The notes under the pieces were generated by a model. The model saw nothing but the letters and a program-made list of their open reading frames with translations. It searched no databases and was not told where the DNA came from. Source: Fibrobacter sp. (GTDB taxonomy: Bacteria > Fibrobacterota > Fibrobacteria > Fibrobacterales > Fibrobacteraceae). Taken from it: a DNA stretch of 14,217 nucleotides. Both the position numbers and the translations under genes were made by a program. This document shows positions 1 to 6,985 of the stretch, one piece after another. The DNA lies in NCBI GenBank assembly GCA_016295375.1, contig JAEDLI010000061.1:1-14217 (forward strand), given 5' to 3'. The first letter of the stretch is position 1, and each line of letters starts with the position of its first letter.

Positions 1-74
1 CGTGGGTCGTTTGTGTTTATCGGTTATTAGGCATGCACAGCCTCATCTAGGTAAATGCAACGATCTGCGCCTTT

Positions 75-92
75 TTTTGTATTCATACAAAA
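75..92. promoter_or_regulatory. Perfect inverted repeat upstream of the first operon (possible operator)
   Basis: TTTTGTAT, a 2-base spacer (TC), then ATACAAAA form two perfect 8-base arms. The site lies about 50 bases before the first start codon, where a promoter or repressor site would be expected. Symmetry and position are seen; binding by a regulator is inference. It could also be a chance A+T-rich palindrome, and no clear -35/-10 pair can be fixed beside it. Confidence 0.35.
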
Positions 93-138
93 TATGGTGA
101 AGTTCTTTGCGGAACGGGGGTGAACTCCATAGGTGTAA

Positions 139-1650
139 ATGATGGAGCGTTCAATGAATTTTGATGAGAGCCTAGCAAATGCTGCTGCTAATAGAGCTTT
201 GTATGATTTAGTCGATAGGTATGGCAATGCCGCTTCTCTTGATTTGGCTGCTTACGATGGCAAATCGGGAGTTGTTGAACAAACCAAGAGAAGCTTAAAG
301 AGTATATCTGAAAGTCGACTAGGAAAGACGCTTAGCGAGGCTGAACGGAATATAAAACAACAATCCGGTTTTTCTGCGGAAACCATTGAAACAACGAAAA
401 TAAACAAACAAAGAATTATTGAAGGGAAAACGACCCGAAGTTTTCGTTATGATGATTTAGGCAAAACGAATGACCAGCTGGTCGATGTTGTTGACGCAGA
501 GCAAATGCCGGATGGGACCTGGAAAGAGATAACAGGTTCAGGTTTTCAAATGAAATTTATTGGAAAAAATGGTGGAGAAACTTTTGACAAATTATGCAGC
601 TCCAAGCATGAAAAGTATTTTGCAAGTGGAACTCCTGTAAAAATTCCAAAGGATTATTATCCAGATTTTATAGAAAGGGCCAATTCTAAAGTAAACGGAT
701 TAAAACAAGAAATAAAGACGTTAAACTCACAAAATGCTAATCCATCATTAATTGCGGCGAAAAAGGCTCAACTAAAGAAATACGAAACCATCCGCAAAAA
801 TACTTATAGCAGTGAAACGACGAGTAAGGAAGCTTTACTTGCTCGAACCAATCCCAAGTTGTACACAGCGCAATCTATGCTCGGTACCGTACATGAAGCT
901 GGTTTAGAAGGAGCTAAATCAGGAGCCGTAATCGGTGGGGGCATGGCGATAGTATGTCACTTAGGTGAAGTTCTGAAGGGAAAGCCAATTGAGGATGCCG
1001 TTAAGGATGTTGCCGTGAAATCTGCAAAATCAGCAGTACGATCATACGCCGTTTCAAGCGGGGCAACTCTTGTTGATGGCGGTATTCAGCATTACAAGAG
1101 CGAACTTCCTAAGTTGTTGAAAAATGCTAAAGCCCCAACTGAAATTGCAGGATTTGTCGTTGATGCTGCATCGGCTTTCTATAACTACTATAATGGGAGT
1201 ATTTCCGGTGTTGATTGCATGAAACAACTTGCTGTCAGTGCCTCTCTCGCACTTGCCAATTTAACGCCTATTGGACAAGCGGTTTTTATAGCCAGAACAG
1301 TTTATACTCTAGCATCTGTAAGTGTCTTCGTCATAAGGGATGCGCTAAAAGCTCCCAAAATAGCCCGAGAACGTCGAATTCAAATTGAAAAGGAGTGCGA
1401 AGAACAAATTAAGGTCTTGAGAATATTTAGGGAAGAGTATGAATCTCGTTCTAAAGCATGGCTTAAACAAACAACAGAAACCTTCGTCACTGCATTCGAC
1501 ACTATGGATAAAGCTCTACAAATTGGGGACGTAGATTCGTTTATTTGTGGTGCTAATCAAATTTCTCATGCAATGGGTTGCAAAACACAATTTGAAAATT
1601 GCGAACAATTTAACCATCTGATGAAATCAGATGAAGCCTTTATTCTTTAA
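139..1650 (+). CDS. Uncharacterised protein with central glycine-rich segments (503 aa)
   Basis: I cannot name a function. The N-terminal half is charged and has a KIPKDYY motif near residue 175, followed by a predicted coiled-coil stretch (about 183-220). Residues about 250-275 contain the small-residue run GLEGAKSGAVIGGG, which looks like a glycine zipper or membrane-inserting segment. A second hydrophobic region spans about 360-400, and a highly charged helix about 405-450. The C-terminus has IGDVDSFICGANQI. From memory, proteins with this order (IPKDYY, Gly-rich core, charged helix, GD(V/I)D-F-GAN) form a widespread family of unknown role. There is no signal peptide. Possible starts are 139, 142 and 154; AGGTG at 131-135 suits 142 and GGAG at 144-147 suits 154. 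It sits 28 bases before the next gene, probably in one operon. The coding sequence is A+T-richer than the genes after 4000. Confidence 0.8.
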   Translation: MMERSMNFDESLANAAANRALYDLVDRYGNAASLDLAAYDGKSGVVEQTKRSLKSISESRLGKTLSEAERNIKQQSGFSAETIETTKINKQRIIEGKTTRSFRYDDLGKTNDQLVDVVDAEQMPDGTWKEITGSGFQMKFIGKNGGETFDKLCSSKHEKYFASGTPVKIPKDYYPDFIERANSKVNGLKQEIKTLNSQNANPSLIAAKKAQLKKYETIRKNTYSSETTSKEALLARTNPKLYTAQSMLGTVHEAGLEGAKSGAVIGGGMAIVCHLGEVLKGKPIEDAVKDVAVKSAKSAVRSYAVSSGATLVDGGIQHYKSELPKLLKNAKAPTEIAGFVVDAASAFYNYYNGSISGVDCMKQLAVSASLALANLTPIGQAVFIARTVYTLASVSVFVIRDALKAPKIARERRIQIEKECEEQIKVLRIFREEYESRSKAWLKQTTETFVTAFDTMDKALQIGDVDSFICGANQISHAMGCKTQFENCEQFNHLMKSDEAFIL

Positions 1651-1666
1651 CAAAAAAAACATTAAC

Positions 1667-1672
1667 AAGGAG
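1667..1672 (+). promoter_or_regulatory. Ribosome binding site that fixes the start of the 335-aa gene
   Basis: AAGGAG lies 6 bases before the ATG at 1679. It selects this start over the in-frame ATG at 1631, which would overlap the end of the preceding gene and has no such site. Starting at 1679 also puts the hydrophobic sequence MPIPFIIGAAAIGAG at the very N-terminus. Confidence 0.8.
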
Positions 1673-1678
1673 TGCAAT

Positions 1679-2686
1679 ATGCCAATTCCGTTTATCATTG
1701 GAGCCGCCGCTATCGGAGCCGGCCTTTTTGGAGCCAAAAAGGCTTATGATGCTCATGAAACAAACGAACGTGCTGAACGAATAAATCGAAGTGCGGAAAG
1801 ATCGGTAGATGAGGCGAAAGCCAAATTGGAAAAAAGCAGAAATGCTTGCCAAAAATCTTTGGAGTATTTAGGTGCAGCGAAACTTGCTGTCTTAAACGAT
1901 GCTGTAATGCCTTTTGTTCGTTCTTTCAAAAAAATTCATCATGTTGACTTGCGTAATAGCGAAGGCCTCGATGAACTTTCCAAATTTAACATCTCAAAAG
2001 ATGAACTTGCAGAAATGGAAGAAATGGGTTCCTTGGCGGAAAGCATGGTGAGCGGAGCTGTTGGCGGTGTTGCTGCTGGTGCTTTGACTGCTTTAGGGGC
2101 GTATGGAGCTGCGACGACTTTAGGCGTTGCATCGACTGGTGCGGCCATTGCAGGATTGTCCGGAGTGGCTGCGACGAACGCTACTCTTGCCTTCCTTGGC
2201 GGAGGATCTCTCGCTGCAGGTGGACTTGGCATGGCTGGAGGTATGGCCGTGTTAGGCGGTCTTGTCGCTGGCCCAGCACTTGCTGTAATGGGTTTTGTCC
2301 TGAATTCCAAGGCTGAAGAAAATTTGGAAAATGCAAGGGCCAATCGTGCGGAAGCCGAAAAAATCGTTGCCCAATGTGAAACAGCATGCACGATGTGCGA
2401 TTCCATAAAGAGTAGATGTGACTTGTTTACCGAAGCTCTAAATAAGTTAAAATCCCAGTTGAAAGCGGCTGTTTTGACGGTTGAAGGAATAGTCTCTCGT
2501 TACGAAGATGGCTCTGGCAAGGCTGATTTCCGTAAATTCAGCAGTGACGAGCAGAATTCTCTTGCTGCGGCATGTTCCTTGGCAAAGTCCGTCAAGAGTA
2601 TTTTGGATACTCCTATTCTGAAAGAAAACGGAGAATTGACCTCGGAATCAGAAAACATGGCCGGAAAGTTATTGGCAAATCGTTAA
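1679..2686 (+). CDS. Uncharacterised glycine/alanine-rich membrane-associated protein (335 aa)
   Basis: The protein starts with a short hydrophobic segment (residues 1-18, PIPFIIGAAAIGAG). An Ala/Glu/Lys-rich helical region follows (about 20-75), which looks like a coiled coil. A long Gly/Ala-rich core (about 125-215) contains GAVGGVAAGALTALGAYG and GGGSLAAGGLGMAGG, and a second coiled-coil-like region follows (about 215-280). Such helix / glycine-zipper core / helix layouts occur in membrane-inserting or pore-forming proteins, but no activity can be assigned. From memory this is a widespread family (shared marks: ATNATLAFLGGGSLAAGG, AVLGGLVAGP) of unknown function. The gene before it also has a Gly-rich core, and the stop codon is one base from the next start, so the three genes are probably made together. 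The partnership of the two Gly-rich proteins is inference from this packing. Confidence 0.85.
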   Translation: MPIPFIIGAAAIGAGLFGAKKAYDAHETNERAERINRSAERSVDEAKAKLEKSRNACQKSLEYLGAAKLAVLNDAVMPFVRSFKKIHHVDLRNSEGLDELSKFNISKDELAEMEEMGSLAESMVSGAVGGVAAGALTALGAYGAATTLGVASTGAAIAGLSGVAATNATLAFLGGGSLAAGGLGMAGGMAVLGGLVAGPALAVMGFVLNSKAEENLENARANRAEAEKIVAQCETACTMCDSIKSRCDLFTEALNKLKSQLKAAVLTVEGIVSRYEDGSGKADFRKFSSDEQNSLAAACSLAKSVKSILDTPILKENGELTSESENMAGKLLANR

Positions 2687-2687
2687 A

Positions 2688-2963
2688 ATGTCTTTCAAAT
2701 GCGATTGTTGCGGTTTGTGCTGCCGTTCCCTGAAAAAAGTTCCCGCACTGGCGAACTTTGACAGGGGCGACGGCGTGTGCATTTATTTGCAGGAAGATAA
2801 CTTATGTTCCATATACAATCATCGTCCTGAAATATGCAATGTTGATTTGATGTATGAACGATATTTTTCAAAGATATTTTCAAGGGAGGTGTATGACCAA
2901 CTAAATACAAAACAATGTGCTACTCTCAAATCTTCAAAGAATAAACGTGATATAAACACTTAG
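2688..2963 (+). CDS. Small cysteine-cluster protein, YkgJ / CxxCxxCC family (91 aa)
   Basis: The N-terminus reads CDCCGLCC (residues 5-12), followed by GDGVCIYL, NLCSIYNHRPEICNVD and a late Cys near residue 77. This spacing of cysteines is the hallmark of the YkgJ or UPF0153 cysteine-cluster family, thought to bind zinc or an iron-sulphur centre. Its substrates are mostly unknown. At 91 aa it is a compact member. The start codon follows the previous stop by one base, so translation is probably coupled; no clear ribosome binding site is seen. Its place in the operon suggests it matures or supports the two Gly-rich proteins, but nothing in the sequence proves that. The family assignment is firm, the role unknown. 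Confidence 0.85.
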   Translation: MSFKCDCCGLCCRSLKKVPALANFDRGDGVCIYLQEDNLCSIYNHRPEICNVDLMYERYFSKIFSREVYDQLNTKQCATLKSSKNKRDINT

Positions 2964-2988
2964 CAATCTGATGATATAGAGGCATACT

Positions 2989-3702
2989 ATGGGATTATTT
3001 GATCTTTTTAGTAGTGATATGGATCGTGATATAAGGAGAATGGAGGAAGGACTCCGTAGAATTCAAGAAAAGAAGGAAAGGGAACGGAATTCCCCTCCAA
3101 GGCGAATCTATTCCATCAGTTACGGAACTTTCGTAGATGATAGAGACGGAATACGGTATAAAACGGTAAGAATTGGAAATCAAATTTGGCTTGCAGAAAA
3201 TCTGAAATACAAATGTAGTGGCTCGTATTCGTATAAAGACAACAAGTCTAATGACGAAAACTATGGTAGACTTTACACGTATTATGCATTAGCAAAGGCT
3301 TGTCCTAAGGGATGGCATGTTCCGTCTGATGCGGAATGGAAAGAACTTGCCTATTATGCAAAGGAGCATAAAGATTCAAATGGAACGGGTACTAGTTTAA
3401 AAGCCAATCATTCTTGCTGGGAATGCGATAATAATACTCCATTAGGTACAAATCAATTTGGTTTTTCCGCATGGGCGGCCGGATATAAAGACTCATTGAC
3501 ATTTTACTTCGATCAAGGCTATGGTGCATATTTTTGGAGTACTACTGAAGATTCTGACGACTCAGATAGAGCTTGTGTTTGGTCTTTAAAATATGACAAA
3601 GAAGCATTGTTTTCTAATTTCGAAAGCAAATTTTGTGCGACATCTGTTCGTTGTGCGCTAGGGATAGTGATCCCCTGGGGCGGCACTGTGGTGCCGTTTT
3701 AG
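2989..3702 (+). CDS. FISUMP-domain protein without signal peptide (237 aa)
   Basis: Residues about 48-222 match the Fibrobacter succinogenes major paralogous domain: DGIRYKTVRIGNQIWLAENL, then YGRLYTYYALAKACPKGWHVP, then DAEWKEL, FGFSAWAAGY, YFWSTTED and a closing CATSVRC. The function of the domain is not established; many family members are exported lipoproteins. This one starts with MGLFDLFSSDMDRDIRRMEE and a charged helix (to about residue 36), with no hydrophobic signal or lipobox, so it is probably cytoplasmic. GAGG at 2979-2982 serves the ATG at 2989. After SVRC, where the domain normally stops, there is a tail ending PWGGTVVPF. That tail and the stop codon lie inside the repeat beginning near 3675, so the original end was probably replaced. 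It lies 25 bases after the cysteine-cluster gene and may be its operon mate. Confidence 0.9.
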   Translation: MGLFDLFSSDMDRDIRRMEEGLRRIQEKKERERNSPPRRIYSISYGTFVDDRDGIRYKTVRIGNQIWLAENLKYKCSGSYSYKDNKSNDENYGRLYTYYALAKACPKGWHVPSDAEWKELAYYAKEHKDSNGTGTSLKANHSCWECDNNTPLGTNQFGFSAWAAGYKDSLTFYFDQGYGAYFWSTTEDSDDSDRACVWSLKYDKEALFSNFESKFCATSVRCALGIVIPWGGTVVPF

Positions 3703-3915
3703 GAGGCGGGTAGCGAGCGAAGCGATGGGCTGCTGCCCCTAAACAGCGTGCGAGCCGAATGCAGCGAAAACAAGCTTGCTTGTTTTCATTGCTGAGGCGA
3801 TGCCGCGGACGCCAAGGGCTCAAATATAGCCCGACCCACGAAGTGGGCGGACAGCACTTAACAACTTGTTGTTTAGTGCGCATGGCCACCATGGTGGGGA
3901 ACGCCCAAAAAAATT
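3672..3915 (+). repeat. Composite hairpin repeat after the FISUMP gene
   Basis: This non-coding stretch is nearly all hairpins. In order: CGGCAC/GTGCCG followed by TTTTA (3679-3698); GGGC-TGCT-GCCC (about 3728-3739); the type-1 variable hairpin (3750-3812); CCCAC-GAA-GTGGG (3835-3847); a 12-base stem with one mismatch (3854-3879); and the perfect palindrome CCACCATGGTGG (3886-3897). Its beginning (GGGGCGGCA...GTGCCGTTTTA), an internal landmark AAATATAGCCCGACC (3822-3836) and its right end GGGAACGCCCAAA (3897-3909) all recur, in the same order but inverted, at the window end. It is thus a dispersed repeat rather than local decay. It supplies the last codons and stop of the FISUMP gene. No open frame in it looks like a real gene. 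Confidence 0.85.
3750..3812 (+). repeat. Type-1 variable-stem hairpin, copy A
   Basis: Left flank GAGCCGAATGCAGC, stem GAAAACAAG (3766-3774), loop CTTG (3775-3778), stem CTTGTTTTC (3779-3787), right flank CATTGCTGAGGCGATG then CCGCGGACGC. All nine stem pairs match. The flanks agree closely with copy B at 13690 while the stem sequence is entirely different. Confidence 0.85.
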
Positions 3916-3917
3916 TT

Positions 3918-3946
3918 GACCGTAGCACTCCGCTGCGGTCTTTTTT
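3918..3946 (+). terminator. Rho-independent terminator
   Basis: GACCGTAGC, loop ACTCC, GCTGCGGTC, then six T. The stem is nine pairs with one T-G wobble. It ends transcripts coming from the 139-3702 block and faces the convergent metallo-hydrolase gene. Nearly the same stem (GACCGCAGC / GCTACGGTC) appears at 12850-12875. Confidence 0.85.
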
Positions 3947-3993
3947 ATAAATCTGCACGATTTTAGTCAAGTTGCGACTAAGCGAGAAAGTCC

Positions 3994-4959
3994 TTATTCC
4001 ACAAATCCCGGAGGGGGCAGGTGCATGCCGGCCATCAGGAGCTTGTTGTCGCTTGCGTATAGCATGATGCGCTTGCGGCTCTCGGCGGATTTCGGCTTGT
4101 CCATGTCGTAGTTGGAATTGATTTCGGGGTGGTCTTTCTGCAGGGCGTAACCGTGCATCAGGTCGCCGACGACAAGCAGGTTAGCCAGTTGGAATGCGGT
4201 GTGGCCAGGCGTATGCCCGATGGCGTCCATCGCGAGCACTCCGTGGGGGAGGCTGTCGCCAAATGCGAACAAGTGAAGGTTATCCTTGTAGAGCGCCATG
4301 ATGTTCTTCTGCAAATCATTTTTCGGGATGTCGTTCATCCAGGCGTCATATTCCACCTTGCCCGCATAGACGGCGGCGTTCTTGAAAGCCTTCGTGTCAT
4401 TGCCGGTGTCGTCCTTTGCCACAAGGCCTGCAATGTGGTCCGCATGGAAATGCGTGAGGTAAACAAGCCCGATGCTGTCGGGGTTCACGCCGAGAGCGGC
4501 GAGGCGCTTCTGGAGTTGTCCGCCGAAAGCCCCGAGGCCTGCGTCAAACAAGATGAATTTGCCGTCCACTTTCACGAGGAACGTGCTCACGCTGGCCGGG
4601 ATGCCGTCGGGCATGTTCAGACTGTTGTAGAGCGAGTCGCTGGCGTCGCTGAAGAGCGAGCGCGGGTTCAACTTGTTGCCCGTGTTGTCCTGAATCCAGG
4701 TGACGCTCGCCCCGTTTGCGAGGGTTATGGTTTTCGTGCCTTCGACCTGCGCGGCATTCCCGGCCCCGGCGGCGTCCTTGCCCGCAGTCACATCGCCGGC
4801 GGGTGTCTCGGAACCCGCGACAGCAGTATTTGCCGGTGCGGCTGTTTCAACGCCCGCAGTTTCCGCGGTGGCGGTTTCCTTGGCGGTCTTGGTGTCGCTG
4901 CAGGCGGCGGCAAGCATCGAAAGCGAGATGGTTCCGAGAATGGCGAAGAACTTGTTCAT
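3994..4959 (-). CDS. Metallo-beta-lactamase-fold hydrolase, predicted lipoprotein (321 aa)
   Basis: The start has a signal peptide ending in LAAAC, with Cys20 as the likely lipidation site. Residues 21-75 are a low-complexity Ala/Thr/Glu/Gly tether. The catalytic fold follows: FDAGLG (138-143), the metal motif THFHADH (His170, His172, Asp174, His175), HTPGH (His249, His253), GDLMHG (Asp266) and a final GMH (His313). All expected di-metal ligands are present, so it should be an active hydrolase facing the periplasm or cell surface. The substrate cannot be read from the sequence; lactonase-like and other MBL activities are equally open. AAGGAG sits 5 bases before the ATG. It is transcribed alone, divergent from the hydrolase gene at 5082 and convergent with the block before it. 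The lipobox lacks the usual Leu at -3, so lipidation is likely but not certain. Confidence 0.9.
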   Translation of the reverse strand: MNKFFAILGTISLSMLAAACSDTKTAKETATAETAGVETAAPANTAVAGSETPAGDVTAGKDAAGAGNAAQVEGTKTITLANGASVTWIQDNTGNKLNPRSLFSDASDSLYNSLNMPDGIPASVSTFLVKVDGKFILFDAGLGAFGGQLQKRLAALGVNPDSIGLVYLTHFHADHIAGLVAKDDTGNDTKAFKNAAVYAGKVEYDAWMNDIPKNDLQKNIMALYKDNLHLFAFGDSLPHGVLAMDAIGHTPGHTAFQLANLLVVGDLMHGYALQKDHPEINSNYDMDKPKSAESRKRIMLYASDNKLLMAGMHLPPPGFVE

Positions 4960-4978
4960 ATAGACTCCTTATTTACAA

Positions 4979-5000
4979 GATCCTCGCCTTCGCGAGGATG
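4979..5000. repeat. Small hairpin repeat in a divergent promoter region
   Basis: ATCCTCGC, loop CTTC, GCGAGGAT is an 8-pair perfect hairpin, followed at about 5009-5025 by a degenerate half copy (GTTCGCGGGGATGAC). It lies between two divergent genes. The sequence type (GTCATCC...GGATC) resembles small dispersed intergenic hairpins seen in several bacteria. It is distinct from the type-1 modules elsewhere in the window. Confidence 0.6.
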
Positions 5001-5081
5001 ACGACGAAAGTGTTCGCGGGGATGACAAAAAAATAAGAAATAGCATCCCCTTTTGTGAAAGATGTATCTATCTTTTAGGGT

Positions 5082-5894
5082 ATGAGTGATAAATTTGTTC
5101 ACAATGTCTGCACCGACGAGTTCGAAATGGAATACGCCCAGTTCGGAAGCGGCCCTCGCCCACTGGTGGTCATTCCGGGTCTTGCCATCAGGAGCGTCAT
5201 GAAATCCGCAGCCTCCCTGCAGGTGCCCTACAAGATGTTCACCGAGGGCTATACGCTCTACTTCTTTGACCGGCGAAAGGACGCCAACCCCGGCTATTCC
5301 GTAGAAGACATGGCCCGGGACCAGGCACTTGCCCTGCGTGCCCTCGGCCTGAAGGACGCGGCCCTTTACGGAGTGTCCCAAGGAGGCATGGTGGCCCAGC
5401 ATTTGGCGGCAAATTACCCGAAACTGGTCTGGAAACTGGTTCTCGGCTGTTCCACCTCCAAGGCAGAGCCCCAGCAACTCAAGATAATCGGAGAATGGAC
5501 AAGGCTTGCCAGGGCCCACGATAGCGACGGTCTAGTGAAAGCCTTTATCCGGGACTGCTTCTCGAAACCTTTCGCCAAGCGTTACGGCAGGGCCCTCCAA
5601 GTCATGTATAAGGATGTCTCTGCCGAAGAGATGGACCGCTTTGCCGTTTTCTCCGACGCCTGCGATTTTGTGAACACCCATAACGGACTGGAAAACATCA
5701 AGTGCCCCACCCTCATTCTTGCCGCAAGCAAGGACCAGGTGGTCACCCCCGAAGCCTCCCAAAAAATCTACGACAGGCTAAAGGCTGCCGGCACCCCCTG
5801 TGAACTGAAGATGTTCGAAGGTTACGGCCACGCCGTATTCGACGAGCTGCCCGAATTCAAGACAAAAATCCTTGAATTTTTGTCTGCTCCCTAA
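5082..5894 (+). CDS. Alpha/beta-fold hydrolase (270 aa)
   Basis: This is a complete single-domain alpha/beta hydrolase. It has an oxyanion-side strand VVIPG (29-33), the nucleophile elbow GVSQG (Ser99), the acid Asp218 in ASKDQVVTPE, and the base His250 in GYGHAVFDE. No signal peptide is present, so it acts in the cytoplasm. The substrate (ester, lactone or thioester) cannot be told from the sequence. The nearest family is the broad group of small esterases and acyl hydrolases. The start at 5082 follows AGGG by only one base, a poor spacing, but no better in-frame start keeps the first strand. Nine bases separate it from the acyltransferase gene, so the two are probably co-transcribed and may act on the same acyl group; that link is inference. 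Confidence 0.9.
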   Translation: MSDKFVHNVCTDEFEMEYAQFGSGPRPLVVIPGLAIRSVMKSAASLQVPYKMFTEGYTLYFFDRRKDANPGYSVEDMARDQALALRALGLKDAALYGVSQGGMVAQHLAANYPKLVWKLVLGCSTSKAEPQQLKIIGEWTRLARAHDSDGLVKAFIRDCFSKPFAKRYGRALQVMYKDVSAEEMDRFAVFSDACDFVNTHNGLENIKCPTLILAASKDQVVTPEASQKIYDRLKAAGTPCELKMFEGYGHAVFDELPEFKTKILEFLSAP

Positions 5895-5903
5895 AAACTC
5901 CAA

Positions 5904-6941
5904 ATGCCCTCGACGCAACCTACCGAAAAGCCACGCTACGCCTTTGTGGACCTTGCCAAAGGCCTCTGCATTATGCTAGTAGTGTGGCACCACGTGGCAA
6001 GCACCTGGGGGCTGGACACCTACCCGCTGAAGCTTCCCCTTTCCACCTTCCGCATGCCCCTGTACTTTTTTCTTTCGGGGCTGTTCTTCAAGAGCTACGC
6101 CGGATTCTTCGATTTTTGCCTGCGGAAAGTCAACAAGCTGCTGATCCCCTTCACCTTCTTTTTCATTACCACTTCCTGCATTTTGCCGTTCATCCTCGCC
6201 CACTTCCACCTGCGGCCAAGCCCCGGCTGTAGCGTGTGGTATTCCTTCATTTGGCAGGAATATTTCCCCAACTTTCCCATCTGGTTCTTGCTGGGGCTTT
6301 TCTGGACCAACCTGATTTTTTACGGAATTTACCTCGCGGCAAAGAAGTTCCCGCAACGCTTTTCCAATGCAGCGCTTGTGGCCCTGTCTATGGGCGTTGG
6401 CGGCCTGGGATTTTTCCTCGGGAGGCGCTTTATCGACCTGCCCATGTTCATGGACACCGCCATGACGGCCATTCCCTATTTCTGTGCCGGACATTTCGCC
6501 TTCCGCTATACGGCACTACTGAAACCGAACAAGTTGGACAAGCTAAACATCCCCATGGCCCTCCTAGGCTTTGGCCTGGTGTTCCTGCTATCGGACTCCA
6601 CGGTAAGCTATGTGCAAAACCATTTCCAGCTGCCCTTCTGGAGCACTTACCTTTGCGGACTATCCGGAGCGACTGGCATACTCCTTTTGTCCAAGACCAT
6701 CAAGAAGATTCCCCTGGTGTCTTATTTCGGGCGATATTCCATCATGATTCTTGTGACCCACGGCTGGGTGCAGTGGGCCATCATCAAGATTCTGCGGGAA
6801 TTTCACATCCACTGGTCAAAGAACGCTAGCCTCGCCTTCGTCTTCGTGGTCACCATGCTTTTGTATCTGGGGATCATTCCCTTGATGCGGAAGTTCTTGC
6901 CCCATGTAACCGCCCAGAAGGACGTGATTAAGCGGAATTAA
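5904..6941 (+). CDS. Acyltransferase family 3 integral membrane protein (345 aa)
   Basis: The N-terminus shows the typical acyltransferase-3 opening: RYAFVDLAKGLCIMLVVWHH (residues 11-30) with the conserved His29/His30 at the end of the first membrane helix. FRMPLYFFLSGLFF (about 49-62) follows. About ten hydrophobic helices continue to residue 335, and the tail is basic. Members of this family O-acetylate or O-succinylate polysaccharides, peptidoglycan or lipids at the inner membrane; the acceptor here is unknown. No separate periplasmic SGNH domain is attached, so it is the membrane-only form. The gene follows the hydrolase by nine bases, with no obvious ribosome binding site of its own. 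Confidence 0.9.
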   Translation: MPSTQPTEKPRYAFVDLAKGLCIMLVVWHHVASTWGLDTYPLKLPLSTFRMPLYFFLSGLFFKSYAGFFDFCLRKVNKLLIPFTFFFITTSCILPFILAHFHLRPSPGCSVWYSFIWQEYFPNFPIWFLLGLFWTNLIFYGIYLAAKKFPQRFSNAALVALSMGVGGLGFFLGRRFIDLPMFMDTAMTAIPYFCAGHFAFRYTALLKPNKLDKLNIPMALLGFGLVFLLSDSTVSYVQNHFQLPFWSTYLCGLSGATGILLLSKTIKKIPLVSYFGRYSIMILVTHGWVQWAIIKILREFHIHWSKNASLAFVFVVTMLLYLGIIPLMRKFLPHVTAQKDVIKRN

Positions 6942-6944
6942 AAA

Positions 6945-6962
6945 AGGACCCCAAAGGGTCCT
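6945..6962 (-). terminator. Bidirectional terminator between convergent genes
   Basis: GGACCC, loop CAAA, GGGTCC. On the minus strand the stem is followed directly by six T (AGGACCC...GGGTCCTTTTTT), a strong terminator for the lipoprotein gene at 6986-7762. On the plus strand the same stem is followed by TCCATTTTC and may end the acyltransferase transcript less efficiently. Confidence 0.85.
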
Positions 6963-6985
6963 CCATTTTCTCTCAAACAAGTTTA

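Noticed and set aside
3614..3970. Small frames on both strands inside the composite repeat
   Set aside because: They read through palindromes and the terminator and lack start signals; no protein-like pattern.
4129..5001. A 290-codon plus-strand frame over the metallo-hydrolase gene
   Set aside because: The minus-strand gene has a lipobox, full metal motif and ribosome binding site; the plus-strand product shows no family motif.
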